Shown: positions 28,485 to 39,004 of the stretch, piece after piece
Position numbering within the stretch: the stretch's first letter is position 1
Layout: each line of letters opens with the position of its first letter
From: Celeribacter sp. PS-C1
GTDB lineage: Bacteria; Pseudomonadota; Alphaproteobacteria; Rhodobacterales; Rhodobacteraceae
DNA: 64,000 nt
Direction: 5' to 3'
Assembly: GCF_019429625.1 (NCBI RefSeq)
Contig: NZ_JAHXRW010000006.1
Span: 62,001-126,000 of the forward strand
The notes under the pieces: generated by a model
Databases searched by the model: none
Seen by the model: only the letters and a program-made list of their open reading frames with translations
Told to the model about the DNA's origin: nothing
Program-made: the position numbers and the translations under genes

Positions 28485-28497
28485 TGCCTCTGCTCCT

Positions 28498-30069
28498 TTA
28501 CGATTTCTGGAACATGGCGAGCATGCGCCGTGTCACGAGGAAGCCGCCGAAAATGTTGATCCCCGCCATAAAGACGGAAAGCGCGGCCAAAAGGATCACC
28601 AACCAGTTGCCCGAGCCGATTTGCAGCAGAGCACCCAAAATGATGATGGAGGAGATCGCATTGGTCACGGCCATCAGCGGCGTGTGCAACGAATGCGACA
28701 CGTTCCAGATCACCTGGAAGCCGACAAACACCGACAGAACAAAGACGATGAAGTGCTGCATGAACGATGCAGGCGCAACTAGGCCCACGCCCAGCAAAAG
28801 CACGGCGCCCACGGCGATCAGCGTCACCTGTTGTTTGGTCTGCGCTTTGAAGGCGGCGACCTCTTCGGCGCGTTTTTCCTCAGGCGTCTTTTCCTTGACC
28901 TTTTCCTTCGGCTTCGCGGCGATCGCAGCCACTTTCGGCGGCGGCGGCGGGAAGGTGATCTCGCCTTCGTAGGTCACGGTCGCGCCACGGATCACGTCGT
29001 CTTCCATGTTGTGATTGATCTGACCGTCTTTTTCAGGGGTCAGGTCGGTCATCATGTGACGGATGTTGGTGGCGTAAAGCGTCGAGGCCTGCGTTGCCAT
29101 GCGGGACGGGAAATCGGTGTAGCCGATGATGGTCACACCATTGTCGGTAACGATTTTCTCGTCCTTGACGGTCAGCTTACAGTTGCCGCCTTTTTCCGCC
29201 GCCAAGTCGACGATCACCGAGCCCGGCTTCATCGCTTCGACCATGTCTTTGGTCCAAAGTTCCGGCGCTTCGCGGTTCGGGATGAGAGCCGTGGTGATCA
29301 CGATGTCCATCTCCGGCGCCAATTCGCGGAACTTCGCCAGCTGCGCTTCGCGGAACTCAGGGCTGGAGACCGAGGCATAACCGCCAGTGGCCGCGCCGTC
29401 CTGTTGCTCTTCCTCGAAGTCGAGATAGACGAATTCGGCACCCATGGACTCGACCTGTTCGGCCACTTCGGGCCGCACGTCGAAGGCATAGGTCACAGCG
29501 CCCAAAGAGGTCGAGGTGCCGATGGCAGCCAGACCCGCCACACCCGCACCAACAACCAGAACCTTCGCCGGGGGAACTTTACCCGCAGCGGTGATCTGAC
29601 CGGTGAAGAAACGGCCAAAGTTGTTGCCCGCTTCGATGACCGCACGGTAGCCCGCGATGTTGGCCATCGACGACAGAGCGTCCATCTTCTGCGCGCGCGA
29701 GATGCGCGGCACCATTTCCATGGCGATGACATTGGCACCTTTGGCCTTGGCAGTCTCCATGCCCTCTTCATTGCCACCCGGATTGAAGAAGGAGATCAAG
29801 GTCTGGCCCTTTTTGAGACGTTTCATTTCCGTCTCGTTGGGCTGGCGGACCTTGGCGACGATGTCGCAATCCTTCCAGAGCGCGGGCGCGGTCTTGATGA
29901 CCTCAACGCCAGCCTCTTCATAATCCTTGTCCGAGAACCCGGCGAGCGCACCCGCTCCGGTCTCGATGGCGCAGTCATATCCAAGCTTTTGAAGTTGCTT
30001 GGCGCTTTCAGGCGTCAGCGCGACTCGCGCTTCCCCCTCAAAGACTTCCTTAGGAACACCGAATTTCAC
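28498..30069 (-). CDS. pntA: Proton-translocating NAD(P) transhydrogenase, alpha subunit
   Basis: 523 residues in a single chain: NAD(H)-binding domain I (1-375) with [16 protein letters not shown] near residue 170, a charged proline-rich linker (PPPPPK then KPKEKVKEK), and a short membrane part with four helices. This is the undivided E. coli-type alpha subunit, unlike the split PntAA/PntAB form of some alphaproteobacteria. The start is GTG, with GAGGA upstream. First gene of the pntAB operon. Confidence 0.97.
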   Translation of the reverse strand: MKFGVPKEVFEGEARVALTPESAKQLQKLGYDCAIETGAGALAGFSDKDYEEAGVEVIKTAPALWKDCDIVAKVRQPNETEMKRLKKGQTLISFFNPGGNEEGMETAKAKGANVIAMEMVPRISRAQKMDALSSMANIAGYRAVIEAGNNFGRFFTGQITAAGKVPPAKVLVVGAGVAGLAAIGTSTSLGAVTYAFDVRPEVAEQVESMGAEFVYLDFEEEQQDGAATGGYASVSSPEFREAQLAKFRELAPEMDIVITTALIPNREAPELWTKDMVEAMKPGSVIVDLAAEKGGNCKLTVKDEKIVTDNGVTIIGYTDFPSRMATQASTLYATNIRHMMTDLTPEKDGQINHNMEDDVIRGATVTYEGEITFPPPPPKVAAIAAKPKEKVKEKTPEEKRAEEVAAFKAQTKQQVTLIAVGAVLLLGVGLVAPASFMQHFIVFVLSVFVGFQVIWNVSHSLHTPLMAVTNAISSIIILGALLQIGSGNWLVILLAALSVFMAGINIFGGFLVTRRMLAMFQKS

Positions 30070-30148
30070 GTGTTGATCCTCTTTTCCCCAGTCCTAGTCC
30101 TTCGTTGACCTCTTCCTTACCCAATTGCAGCAGTGCAGCGCAACATTA

Positions 30149-30162
30149 TTGCGCAAACATCG
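30149..30162. promoter_or_regulatory. TTGCGCAA-type site upstream of pntA
   Basis: The 14-mer TTGCGCAAACATCG lies about 80 nt upstream of the pntA start. The same 14-mer occurs in the first of two palindromes upstream of the cytochrome c' gene (39007-39020). The palindromic core TTGCGCAA makes it a candidate operator; an additional GCGCAA half-site lies just to the left, at about 30138-30143. Confidence 0.4.
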
Positions 30163-30181
30163 CCAAAAGTAGGACGTAAAG

Positions 30182-30649
30182 TCACAGCCAACGCCGCGTT
30201 TGTTCTGCCCAGGTTTGAAATTCCTCCGGAAATTTCGTCCTGAGCCAGGTTTCTTCCTCGACAATGAAACGCTTTTGGATCACCGCCATAAAAACGGGGG
30301 CCAAAAGCACGGTTGCCGAATTGGCGAACAGTAAAGAAAAGCCCACAAGTGTAAAGGCATCCCCCAGATAAATCGGGTTTCTTGTCAATCTGTAAACGCC
30401 ATCCGTCACAATGGCAGAAGGCACCCGATGCGGCACCACCGTGGTGCGATGCCGCAGCATAGCAAAAACCGCCAACGCCATGAGCGAAAGCCCGATAGCG
30501 ATCAGCACACCGCCCAAAAGTTTGAGAACGAAGGGCACCTCAAAGCCAAGCCCGACTTTGGCCAGCGCCCAATTGAGGGCCCAGCTCAGCGTCCAGGCCA
30601 GCGCCATAAACCCTAAGAGCCAAATCGGTGGATAATCGAGTCTTTTCAT
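30182..30649 (-). CDS. Isoprenylcysteine carboxyl methyltransferase-like membrane protein
   Basis: 155 residues, four or five transmembrane helices. The C-terminal half shows the ICMT/PEMT-like pattern: RHRTTVVPHR, VYRLTRNPIYLGD, then EEETWLRTKFPEEFQTWAEQTRRWL. Bacterial members are of uncertain substrate, probably SAM-dependent methylation of a lipid or protein. Start at MKRLDYPP; a longer frame begins 10 codons earlier. Divergent from the GNAT gene at 30697. Confidence 0.8.
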   Translation of the reverse strand: MKRLDYPPIWLLGFMALAWTLSWALNWALAKVGLGFEVPFVLKLLGGVLIAIGLSLMALAVFAMLRHRTTVVPHRVPSAIVTDGVYRLTRNPIYLGDAFTLVGFSLLFANSATVLLAPVFMAVIQKRFIVEEETWLRTKFPEEFQTWAEQTRRWL

Positions 30650-30696
30650 AGCAATGAGCCTAGCCCCGGAATGCGACACCGGCTAGAAGGCCGCGC

Positions 30697-31161
30697 ATGA
30701 AACTTCGCCCTTTGACACCAAAAGACGCAGATGCCTGCTATGCGCTCTTCCACCGAACCGTACACGGCGGCACGAGCGCCTTTTACGGGCCGGAACAGCG
30801 CGCGGCCTGGGCACCAGCGCGCGAACATGCGCCCGACAGCTGGCCTGAGCGTTTGACCAGCGGCTATGCGATCTGCGCCACACGCTGGGGCAAGATCCGT
30901 GGTTTTTTCACCATGGGGCACGATGGCCATATCGACTTTGCCTATGTTGCGCTGGAAGACATGGGCAAAGGCACAGCCTCACAGCTTTATGACGCTTGCG
31001 AGGCGGAGGCGCGCCGTCTGGGAATGTCACATATGGACACGGAAGCCAGCCACCTCGCGCGTCGCTTTTTCGAGAAACGCGACTGGCAGGTCATGGCCCG
31101 CCAAACTGTGATCCGCGACGGCGTCGCGATCGAAAATTTCCGGATGCAAAAACAGCTTTAA
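30697..31161 (+). CDS. GNAT-family N-acetyltransferase
   Basis: 154 residues. Starts MKLRPLTPKDADACYALF and has the acetyl-CoA region around IDFAYVALEDMGKGTASQLYDACEAEARRLG (about residues 80-115), followed by EASHLARRFFEKRDWQV. Substrate unknown. Single gene ending at a hairpin that it shares with the convergent SDR gene. Confidence 0.85.
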   Translation: MKLRPLTPKDADACYALFHRTVHGGTSAFYGPEQRAAWAPAREHAPDSWPERLTSGYAICATRWGKIRGFFTMGHDGHIDFAYVALEDMGKGTASQLYDACEAEARRLGMSHMDTEASHLARRFFEKRDWQVMARQTVIRDGVAIENFRMQKQL

Positions 31162-31195
31162 GGGCGCGACATGGCTCACGCCGCGCCCTTTCGTT
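31160..31195. terminator. Terminator between the GNAT and SDR genes
   Basis: AAGGGCGCG and CGCGCCCTT form a 9-bp stem with a 13-nt loop, then TCGTTTT on the plus strand. The stem begins within the GNAT stop codon, and the T-tract borders the SDR stop codon, so the two genes are packed end to end. Confidence 0.75.
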
Positions 31196-31975
31196 TTAAG
31201 AAATGCTTTCGACAATCCCGCCTTCGACCTTCAAAGCAGCGCCAGTGGTGGCGCTGGCCTGGGGCGAGGCGGCGTAGACGCACATGGCGGCCACCTCTTC
31301 GGGAGAGGCGAACCGACCCAAGAGGCCAGAGGGGCGTTTTTCTTGTAGAAACAGCGCCTCCATTTCCTCGGGCGTCACCCCGCGATCGTCGGCCATGCCT
31401 TTGATCATCGACACCGCACCCTCAGTGCGCGTCGGCCCCGGCAGGATGGTGTTGACGGTCACGCCCGTTCCCGCAAGCACTTTGGCAAGCCCCCTCGACA
31501 CGCCTTGCAGCGCCGATTTCGACACGCCGTAGTGCACCATATCCGCAGGAATGTTCAGCGCAGATTCGCTTGAAATGAATTGAATCCGGCCCCAGCCACG
31601 ATCCCGCATCCCTTGGGCATAATGGCGCGACAGGCGCACGCCGCTCATGATGTTGATCTGGAAATAGCGCTCCCATTCGTCATCCGTCAGGTCAAAGAAA
31701 TCCTGACGGCCATAGATGCCCAAGTTGTTGACGAGAATATCCGCCTCCTGCTCCGCCGCAATCAGCGCTTCGCAGCCCTCCGCCGTTCCGAGATCGGCAA
31801 CGACGCCGCGTGCAGAGCCAGTGATCGCAGACAGTGCCGCATCGACACCGGTTTGAGAGCGCCCCGTGATGACAACCTCTGCCCCGGCCTCGGCCAGCCC
31901 TTGGGCAATGGCAAGCCCGATGCCGCCGGTCGAGCCGGTCACGATGGCGGTTTTCCCAGAAAGGTCGATCTTCAT
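31196..31975 (-). CDS. Short-chain dehydrogenase/reductase
   Basis: 259 residues, classical SDR. Cofactor loop TGSTGGIG at 13-20, NNLG at 83-86, and a catalytic set predicted as S136, Y149 and K153 (YGVSK). Likely an NAD(P)-dependent oxidoreductase of unknown substrate. The ATG start with GGAG upstream was preferred over an in-frame TTG 5 codons earlier. Confidence 0.9.
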   Translation of the reverse strand: MKIDLSGKTAIVTGSTGGIGLAIAQGLAEAGAEVVITGRSQTGVDAALSAITGSARGVVADLGTAEGCEALIAAEQEADILVNNLGIYGRQDFFDLTDDEWERYFQINIMSGVRLSRHYAQGMRDRGWGRIQFISSESALNIPADMVHYGVSKSALQGVSRGLAKVLAGTGVTVNTILPGPTRTEGAVSMIKGMADDRGVTPEEMEALFLQEKRPSGLLGRFASPEEVAAMCVYAASPQASATTGAALKVEGGIVESIS

Positions 31976-32214
31976 GATGCGTATCTCCAATGATTTCAGT
32001 CGATTGTCCCCGCAAGCATCGCGGAGTCATTGCCCTTTACCTAATGGGCCGTCTTGGGCGGAAAAGGACAGTTTCAGAGAAGCACTTTCCACAAAACATT
32101 CCAGATAAGCCCAAGAAAAAACAATTTTTGACGCGAGCCCCCTATAATAGCGGATGCTCATGACAGAGCAGATTCGGTTCAGATGACAGAGTTTCGTGCG
32201 TATTGGATGCTACT

Positions 32215-32697
32215 ATGACACCCCAAGTTCCCTCTCCCCTTGCCCCGAGCCCCTTTCGTCATGTCGGTTTCTGGGCACTCGTCGCCGCAGCGCTGGGACT
32301 TGTGATCGTGTTTATCGGAATCGGCTTACCCATGATGGAACCGAAACCCTCCGTCGGCACACAGATCGGCGAAATCGCAGGCGACATGCGCCGTGCCGCG
32401 TGGCGGGGATTTTTCGGTTTGGGATCACCAGACCCAGAACCGGTCCCAGCAGGAACACAGTGGCAAGCCATCTTGGCGATGATCGGACCCGCGCTCGGCG
32501 CGCTCGCAGTCATCCTCGGCGTTATCTCCGGCGTCAAAGGCGAAAACTGGCGCTATGCGGCCTATGCCGTGTCACTTGGCATTATGGCAATCATCTTTCA
32601 GTTTTTCTGGTGGGTCGCCCTTCTCGTCACCGCCGTCATCATCATTGTGGCGATTATCGAGAATATCGGCGACATCTTCGGCGGCATTTTCAGCTAA
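32215..32697 (+). CDS. Hypothetical membrane protein
   Basis: 160 residues with four predicted transmembrane helices (about 20-41, 86-106, 111-128 and 131-152) and a Pro/Ser-rich N-terminus. The ATG was preferred over an in-frame TTG 4 codons upstream. No family recognised. Single gene, convergent with the C26 amidotransferase gene. Confidence 0.65.
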   Translation: MTPQVPSPLAPSPFRHVGFWALVAAALGLVIVFIGIGLPMMEPKPSVGTQIGEIAGDMRRAAWRGFFGLGSPDPEPVPAGTQWQAILAMIGPALGALAVILGVISGVKGENWRYAAYAVSLGIMAIIFQFFWWVALLVTAVIIIVAIIENIGDIFGGIFS

Positions 32698-32736
32698 ATC
32701 TATCTGCCATCAAGCGTCGCTCCGCGGAGTTCGTCG

Positions 32737-33513
32737 TCACGCCAATTCGGTCACTTTGCCGCGTCGTGCTTCGGCGAATGCATAGACCGCTTGGCCAAAG
32801 GCCTCGAACAAGGGGCGCGAGACCGGGTCCTCGCCCGCGCGGTATTCCGGGTGCCATTGCACAGACAAGGTGAACCCTGGCGCATCCTTCACATAGATCG
32901 CCTCGGGGGTGCCATCGGGGGCATATCCGTCCACCACGATGCGGGCGCCGGGTTTCTTGATCCCCTGCCCGTGGAGCGTGTTGGTCATAACCTCATCAGC
33001 GCCCAAGAGTTTGTGGAACACGCCATCTTCCGACAGGCGCACCGGGTGACGCAGGGCAAATTTTTCCTCCAAGGTGCCATCCGGCGGCATGCGGTGGTTC
33101 ATCCGCCCCGGCAGGTCGCGAATTTCCGGATAGAGCGTGCCGCCCATGGCGACGTTGACCTCCTGGAACCCGCGACAAATGCCCAGAAACGGCTGCCCCG
33201 CCTCGACACAGGCGCGGATGAGCGGCAGGGCCACAGCATCGCGGCAGCGATCAAACGCGCCATGCGCTTCGGTCTCCGCCTCGCCATATTCCTCAGGATG
33301 CACATTCGGGCGACCGCCGGTGAAAAGAAAGCCGTCGCAGGTCTCCATCAACTCGGCGACAGACACGAAGCTGGGGTGCGCCGGGATCAACAAAGGCATG
33401 CAGTTCGACACTTCCGCCACAGCCTCGGCATTCATTCGCCCGCCGGTGTAGGCCGGGTAGCTCCCGTTCAGCAGGTCCGTGTTGCCGATGATGCCAACGA
33501 CTGGTCGTGTCAT
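32737..33513 (-). CDS. Class I glutamine amidotransferase-like hydrolase (peptidase C26, PuuD-like)
   Basis: 258 residues. Nucleophile C113 in GICRGFQ, and the H221/E223 pair in QWHPEY complete the triad. The family includes gamma-glutamyl-GABA hydrolase PuuD, and GGRPNVHPEEYG fits that group. No other putrescine-pathway genes are nearby, so the substrate is inferred only at family level. AAGGGAG precedes the ATG. Confidence 0.88.
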   Translation of the reverse strand: MTRPVVGIIGNTDLLNGSYPAYTGGRMNAEAVAEVSNCMPLLIPAHPSFVSVAELMETCDGFLFTGGRPNVHPEEYGEAETEAHGAFDRCRDAVALPLIRACVEAGQPFLGICRGFQEVNVAMGGTLYPEIRDLPGRMNHRMPPDGTLEEKFALRHPVRLSEDGVFHKLLGADEVMTNTLHGQGIKKPGARIVVDGYAPDGTPEAIYVKDAPGFTLSVQWHPEYRAGEDPVSRPLFEAFGQAVYAFAEARRGKVTELA

Positions 33514-33594
33514 GTTCTACTCCCTTTTGGCACTACAATAGGCGCTTTGAGAGGAGAAAAAAGGGGGCAGCGGCTCGGAGCTACGTTGGCGAAA

Positions 33595-33609
33595 GCACAA
33601 CGGTTGTGC
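33595..33609. promoter_or_regulatory. 15-bp palindrome GCACAAC-G-GTTGTGC upstream of the C26 gene
   Basis: Perfect 7-bp arms around a single central base, about 80 nt before the C26 start and 43 nt past the glcG stop. The one-base loop rules out an RNA hairpin, so a DNA operator is more likely. A second palindrome, TTTGATCAAA, lies at 33631-33640. Confidence 0.4.
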
Positions 33610-33651
33610 GCGGGACTGATCAGCTCGTTTTTTGATCAAACACGAAATCGC

Positions 33652-34077
33652 TCAGGCGCGCGCCGTAAGCCCCGCCGCCTTGATGCCCGCTCGCGCGGCC
33701 TCTGCGTCGTGTTCGGGCGTATCGCCCGCGACGCCCACGGCACCGATCACCTCACCCGTCTCTGACAGAACCAACACGCTTCCGGGCAGCGCCACAAGCT
33801 GGCCAAAGGCCGACTGCGCGCCCGAAATAAGTTGCGGCATCCGGTCCGCGCGATCCGCCAGTTCAGCGCCATTGAGCCCCATAAGCACGGCGCCTTTGGC
33901 CTTGGCATAAGCCAGATCGAACCGCCCCGGCGGCGCGGAGTCGGCGCGGGCGAAGGCCTGAACATGGCCGCCCGCATCCACCACCACAACGCTCAAAGGG
34001 TTCCAGCCCTGCGCCTGCCCATGCGCCATCGCCTCTGCGATGATGCACTGGGCTTGCCCCAGCGAGATCGGCGCCAT
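33652..34077 (-). CDS. glcG: GlcG/HbpS-family heme-degrading domain protein
   Basis: 141 residues: VVVVDAGGHVQAFARADSAPPGRFDLAYAKAKGA near residues 34-68 and the late GAVGVAGDTPEHDAEAARAGIKA are the family pattern. Family members include GlcG of glycolate operons and the extracellular heme-binding HbpS; biochemical role in glyoxylate metabolism is unsettled. It starts 3 nt after malate synthase G, which strongly supports the glc assignment. Confidence 0.85.
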   Translation of the reverse strand: MAPISLGQAQCIIAEAMAHGQAQGWNPLSVVVVDAGGHVQAFARADSAPPGRFDLAYAKAKGAVLMGLNGAELADRADRMPQLISGAQSAFGQLVALPGSVLVLSETGEVIGAVGVAGDTPEHDAEAARAGIKAAGLTARA

Positions 34078-34080
34078 GGC

Positions 34081-36222
34081 TTACCCCTGCGCCTTGAGTT
34101 CCAACCGCCGCGCGTGGAGCACCGGTTCGGTGTACCCCGACGGCTGAACCCGGCCCTTGAACACCAGATCACAGGCGGCTTTGAAGGCGATGCCATCAAA
34201 GGACGGCGCCATCGGTTTGTAGAGCGGGTCACCCGCATTCTGCCGGTCCACAACGGCGGCCATTTTTTTCATGGCCTCCATGACTTGCGCCTCGGAGACA
34301 ACGCCGTGGTGCAGCCAGTTGGCGAGGCCTTGTGACGAAATCCGACAGGTGGCGCGGTCTTCCATCAAGCCCACATCATGGATGTCCGGCACTTTCGAGC
34401 AGCCCACGCCCTGATCGACCCAGCGCACCACATAGCCGAGGATGCCCTGAGCATTGTTCTCAACCTCGGCTGTGATTTCGTCTTCGGACCAGTTGACGCC
34501 CTTGGCGACCGGAATGGTCAAAAGATCGTCCAAAGTGCCGCGCGCACCGCCTTTTGCGATCTCATCCTGAACGGCAAAGACATCGACCTTATGATAATGC
34601 GTTGCATGCAGGGTCGCAGCCGTGGGCGACGGCACCCAGGCGCAGGTTGCGCCAACTTTCGGGTGGCCGATTTTGGTCTCAAGCATCGCATGCATCAGAT
34701 CGGGCATAGCCCACATACCCTTGCCGATCTGCGCTTTGCCTTTGAGGCCACAGGCGAGGCCGATATCGACATTGCGCTCCTCATAAGATTTGATCCACGG
34801 CTGATCCTTCATCTCGCCTTTGCGGATCATCGGACCCGCTTCCATCGAGGTATGGATCTCGTCGCCGGTACGGTCCAGGAACCCGGTGTTGATGAAGGCC
34901 ACCCGGTGTTTGGCGGCGCGGATGCACTCTTTGAGGTTTGCAGAAGTCCGGCGTTCCTCGTCCATGATGCCAAGCTTCACGGTGTTAGGTTCGAGGCCCA
35001 AAACCTCTTCGACGCGGGAGAAAATCTCATCCGCAAAGGCGACCTCTTCAGGGCCATGCATTTTCGGCTTCACCACATAGACGGAGCCCTCACGGGAGTT
35101 GCGCGGGCCGGTGGACTTTTGCAGGTCGTGCATGGCGATCATCGCGGTCACGAGCGCGTCCATGATGCCCTCGCCGATCTCAAGACCTTCGGCATCGAGA
35201 ATGGCCGGGTTGGTCATCAAATGCCCGACATTGCGCACCAACATCATCGCGCGGCCTTGCAGGGTGATCTCCGATCCATCCGGCGCGGTGAACATGCGGT
35301 CGCCATGGAGCGCACGGATAAAGGTCTTACCGCCTTTCGCGACCTCTTCGGTCAGATCGCCTTTCATCAGGCCCAACCAGTTGCGATAGGCGCCAACCTT
35401 TTCCTCGGCATCCACAGCCGCGACGGAGTCCTCGCAATCCATGATCGCGGAGACGGCGGCCTCAAGCAGAATGTCGGAAATCCCGGCTTTGTCCTGCCCG
35501 CCGACCGGAGTGCTTGGATCAATCACGATGTCGATGTAGAGCCCGTTTTTCTCGAGGAGCACGTGCCCCTCTGAGGACCCCGCGAATTGCGCCGGATCGG
35601 CCAGGCCGGTCTCGCCCATTGTGCCGTCCACAATCAACATCCCGTTCGTCACGGTGAGCGTGGACACATCGGCCCAAGAGCCTCCCGCAAGCGGCGCAAT
35701 CGCGTCCAGATGCGCCTTGGCCCAAGCGATCACCCGCGCGCCGCGCTCGGCATCATAGCCCTTTCCAGCAGGCAGATCGCCCAGCGCATCGGTGCCGTAA
35801 AGCGCATCATAAAGAGACCCCCAACGCGCATTGGCGGCGTTCAAAGCGTAGCGCGCATTGGTGATCGGCACGACAAGCTGCGGCCCCGGTTTGGTCGCGA
35901 ATTCCGGGTCGATCTTGCTGGTTTCGATCTGGAAATCAGGCCCCTCGGGGATGAGGTAGCCGATCTCTTTCAGAAACTCCGTATAGGCTGCCGCGTCAAA
36001 CGCTTGGCCTTTTCGGACCAGATGCCAATCGTCGATCTGCGTCTGCATCTCCTCGCGTTTCGCCAGAAGTGCACGGTTTTTCGGCCCAAAATCGCGCACC
36101 ATTCCCGCCAGACCGTCCCAAAACGCCTCCGCCGTCATACCCGTGCCCGGAAGGGCCTCTGTTTCGATGAATTGGGCAAGCTCGTGGGCGACCTTGAGGC
36201 CGGATTTGTCGACGCGCGTCAT
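34081..36222 (-). CDS. glcB: Malate synthase G
   Basis: 713 residues, the G-isoform length. Condenses glyoxylate with acetyl-CoA to malate. Seen: [14 protein letters not shown] and the region [21 protein letters not shown], followed by [24 protein letters not shown] precedes the ATG. It is translated tightly with glcG and links glycolate/glyoxylate use (see the phosphoglycolate-phosphatase-like gene) to the TCA cycle. Confidence 0.97.
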   Translation of the reverse strand: MTRVDKSGLKVAHELAQFIETEALPGTGMTAEAFWDGLAGMVRDFGPKNRALLAKREEMQTQIDDWHLVRKGQAFDAAAYTEFLKEIGYLIPEGPDFQIETSKIDPEFATKPGPQLVVPITNARYALNAANARWGSLYDALYGTDALGDLPAGKGYDAERGARVIAWAKAHLDAIAPLAGGSWADVSTLTVTNGMLIVDGTMGETGLADPAQFAGSSEGHVLLEKNGLYIDIVIDPSTPVGGQDKAGISDILLEAAVSAIMDCEDSVAAVDAEEKVGAYRNWLGLMKGDLTEEVAKGGKTFIRALHGDRMFTAPDGSEITLQGRAMMLVRNVGHLMTNPAILDAEGLEIGEGIMDALVTAMIAMHDLQKSTGPRNSREGSVYVVKPKMHGPEEVAFADEIFSRVEEVLGLEPNTVKLGIMDEERRTSANLKECIRAAKHRVAFINTGFLDRTGDEIHTSMEAGPMIRKGEMKDQPWIKSYEERNVDIGLACGLKGKAQIGKGMWAMPDLMHAMLETKIGHPKVGATCAWVPSPTAATLHATHYHKVDVFAVQDEIAKGGARGTLDDLLTIPVAKGVNWSEDEITAEVENNAQGILGYVVRWVDQGVGCSKVPDIHDVGLMEDRATCRISSQGLANWLHHGVVSEAQVMEAMKKMAAVVDRQNAGDPLYKPMAPSFDGIAFKAACDLVFKGRVQPSGYTEPVLHARRLELKAQG

Positions 36223-36410
36223 ATGGGAATCACCTGATTGTGTAGGATTTCACCGCGCAGACTACCCTGCTGCCCCCGGGACACAAGCCAAAGGCCGTGC
36301 TGACGCGACACGGACTCGGTCGAAAGCCCTCGCAATTTCCCGTGTCTGGCGTTGCAGCCCCGCCCCGTGCGGCCTACCTTCCGGAGATCACAGCCAGAAA
36401 GAGTCGCCCG

Positions 36411-38972
36411 ATGAAAGACGCCGCCCCCCACACGATTTATCTTAAAGATTACACGCCCTTCGGCTATCGCATCGACGGTGTCGAACTGACCTTTAAGCTG
36501 CATCAGACCGCGACGCGAGTGCTCTCGAAAATCGCTTTCGCGCCGAACCCTGAGGCGCCCGACACCACAGATGGCAAGCGTTTTTTCCTTCATGGCGAAG
36601 AGCTAAACCTAATCTCTGCCAAGATCGATGGCGTGCCCGTCACGCCACGCGACGTCGCGGGCGGCATTGAGGTGGATGTGCCCGACGCGCCCTTCGTGTG
36701 GGAGGCCGAGGTGGAGATTTCGCCGGAGACCAACACCGCGCTCGAAGGCCTTTACATGTCGAACGGCATGTATTGCACGCAATGCGAGGCCGAGGGCTTT
36801 CGCAAGATCACCTATTACCCCGACCGCCCCGATGTGATGGCGACCTTCACAGTGCGCGTCGAGGGCGATCTGCCGGTGCTCTTGTCCAACGGCAACCCGG
36901 TGGAGCGCGGCGAGGGCTTTGCCGTCTGGCACGATCCTTGGCCGAAACCCTCTTATCTTTTCGCACTGGTGGCGGGCGATTTGATTAACCATCCGGGCGC
37001 CTTCACCACGAAATCCGGCAAAGAGGTCGAGCTGAACATCTGGGTCCGCCCCGGCGACGAGGGCAAATGCGCCTTTGGGATGCAGGCGCTCAAGGACTCG
37101 ATGAAGTGGGACGAAGACACCTACGGGCGCGAATACGACTTGGACATTTTCAACATTGTGGCCGTGGACGACTTCAACATGGGGGCGATGGAGAACAAGG
37201 GGCTGAACATCTTCAACTCCTCTTGCGTGTTGGCCTCGAAAGAAACCTCGACGGATGCCAATTTCGAACGGATCGAAGGCATCATCGCGCATGAGTATTT
37301 CCACAACTGGACCGGCAACCGCATCACCTGTCGTGACTGGTTCCAGCTGTGTCTGAAAGAGGGCCTGACGGTCTACCGCGACCAAATGTTCTCCGGCGAC
37401 ATGCGCAGCCATGCTGTTAAAAGGATTGAAGAAGTGCTCACTTTGCGTGCCCGTCAGTTCCGCGAGGACAACGGCCCTCTGGCGCATCCGGTGCGGCCCG
37501 AAAGCTTTGTCGAGATCAACAATTTCTACACCGCCACGGTCTATGAGAAGGGCGCCGAGATCATCGGTATGCTGCGCCGTCTGATTGGCGATGAGGCTTA
37601 CCGCAAGGGCTGCGACCTCTATTTTGAACGGCACGACGGTCAGGCTGTGACCATCGAGGATTGGCTGGCCTCTTTCGAAGAGGTCACAGGTCGTGATCTT
37701 GCACAATTCAAACAATGGTATTCCCAAGCCGGCACGCCGCGACTGAAGATGGAGGAAAGCTGGGAGGACGGCACGTTGACGCTGACCTTCAACCAGACCA
37801 CGCCGCCTACCCCGGGGCAAAACGAGAAGAACCCGCAGGTCATCCCGATCGCCGCCGGCCTTATCGGCCCGAATGGCGACGAGGTGGTGCCGACCACCGT
37901 ATTGGAGATGACCGAAGCCACGCAGAGCTTCACCTTTGAGGGACTGGGCGCGCGGCCCGTGGCCTCCGTGCTGCGAGATTTCTCCGCGCCTGTGATCCTC
38001 GAACGTGAGATCGACAACGACACCCGCGCCTTCCTCTTGGCGCATGACACCGACCCCTTCCAGAAATGGGAGATGGGCCGGGCGCTGGCCAAAGACACGC
38101 TGATTGCGATGATCGTCGACGGCACAGAGCCGAGCCATGCCTATCTCGACGCGATCAAATCGGTGTTGGTGGACGACAGTCTCGACCCCGCCTTCCGCGC
38201 CCTGTCTCTGGGTCTACCGTCGCAGGACGATCTGGCACAGACGCTGGTCGACGCCGGCGTCTCCCCCGATCCGCAGCGCATCTACGAGGCCCGCGAACAG
38301 CTGCGCCATATCTTGGCCGATCACCTGCAAGACGTGCTGCCTGAGCTCTATCAAGAGAACGAAACCGGCGCTTTCGTGCCGGATGCCGAGGGCTCCGGCA
38401 AACGCAGCTTGCGCCTCACTGTGCTTGGACTTCTGAGCCTGCAAGACAGCGGCGCGACGGCGAAGGCCCTGTTCAAACGCGCCGACAACATGACCGAACA
38501 GGCGGGCGCCTTGCAAGCCCTGCTCTCTGCCGGACTGGGCGCGGAAGAGTTGCAAGCCTTTGAATCGCAATGGAAAGACGATCGTCTGGTGATGGACAAA
38601 TGGTTCATGATGCAGGTGGCATTTGCGGCGCCAGAAAAGGCCTCCGAGGTGGCTCAACATCTGAGCCAACATCCAGCCTTCACCATCAAGAACCCGAACC
38701 GCTTCCGTGCGGTGTTCGGTGCCCTGACAGCCAACCACGCCGGTTTCCACCATGCCAGCGGCGCAGCCTACCGGCTTTTGGCCGATCATCTGATCGCCCT
38801 TGATGCGCTCAATCCGCAAACCACCGCGCGGATGAGCGGAGCCTTCGAGACCTGGAAACGCTATGACGCCGACCGTCAGGCGATGATCCGCGCGGAGTTG
38901 GAGCGCATTCTCGCCACACCGAACCTGTCTCGAGACACCACGGAAATGGTGTCGCGGATTCTCTCGGCCTGA
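36411..38972 (+). CDS. pepN: Aminopeptidase N (M1 family)
   Basis: 853 residues, similar to the E. coli enzyme. Exopeptidase motif GAMEN near residue 258 and the zinc site HEYFH at 294-298 with the downstream Glu (EGLTVYRDQ). Removes N-terminal residues from peptides in the cytoplasm, fitting peptide scavenging by the transporter in this window. The start MKDAAPHTIYLK was chosen with AAAGAG upstream; the frame is open for 38 more codons. Confidence 0.97.
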   Translation: MKDAAPHTIYLKDYTPFGYRIDGVELTFKLHQTATRVLSKIAFAPNPEAPDTTDGKRFFLHGEELNLISAKIDGVPVTPRDVAGGIEVDVPDAPFVWEAEVEISPETNTALEGLYMSNGMYCTQCEAEGFRKITYYPDRPDVMATFTVRVEGDLPVLLSNGNPVERGEGFAVWHDPWPKPSYLFALVAGDLINHPGAFTTKSGKEVELNIWVRPGDEGKCAFGMQALKDSMKWDEDTYGREYDLDIFNIVAVDDFNMGAMENKGLNIFNSSCVLASKETSTDANFERIEGIIAHEYFHNWTGNRITCRDWFQLCLKEGLTVYRDQMFSGDMRSHAVKRIEEVLTLRARQFREDNGPLAHPVRPESFVEINNFYTATVYEKGAEIIGMLRRLIGDEAYRKGCDLYFERHDGQAVTIEDWLASFEEVTGRDLAQFKQWYSQAGTPRLKMEESWEDGTLTLTFNQTTPPTPGQNEKNPQVIPIAAGLIGPNGDEVVPTTVLEMTEATQSFTFEGLGARPVASVLRDFSAPVILEREIDNDTRAFLLAHDTDPFQKWEMGRALAKDTLIAMIVDGTEPSHAYLDAIKSVLVDDSLDPAFRALSLGLPSQDDLAQTLVDAGVSPDPQRIYEAREQLRHILADHLQDVLPELYQENETGAFVPDAEGSGKRSLRLTVLGLLSLQDSGATAKALFKRADNMTEQAGALQALLSAGLGAEELQAFESQWKDDRLVMDKWFMMQVAFAAPEKASEVAQHLSQHPAFTIKNPNRFRAVFGALTANHAGFHHASGAAYRLLADHLIALDALNPQTTARMSGAFETWKRYDADRQAMIRAELERILATPNLSRDTTEMVSRILSA

Positions 38973-39004
38973 CGCCGCCTTTACCCGCAATGCTCGCAAA
39001 AGTT

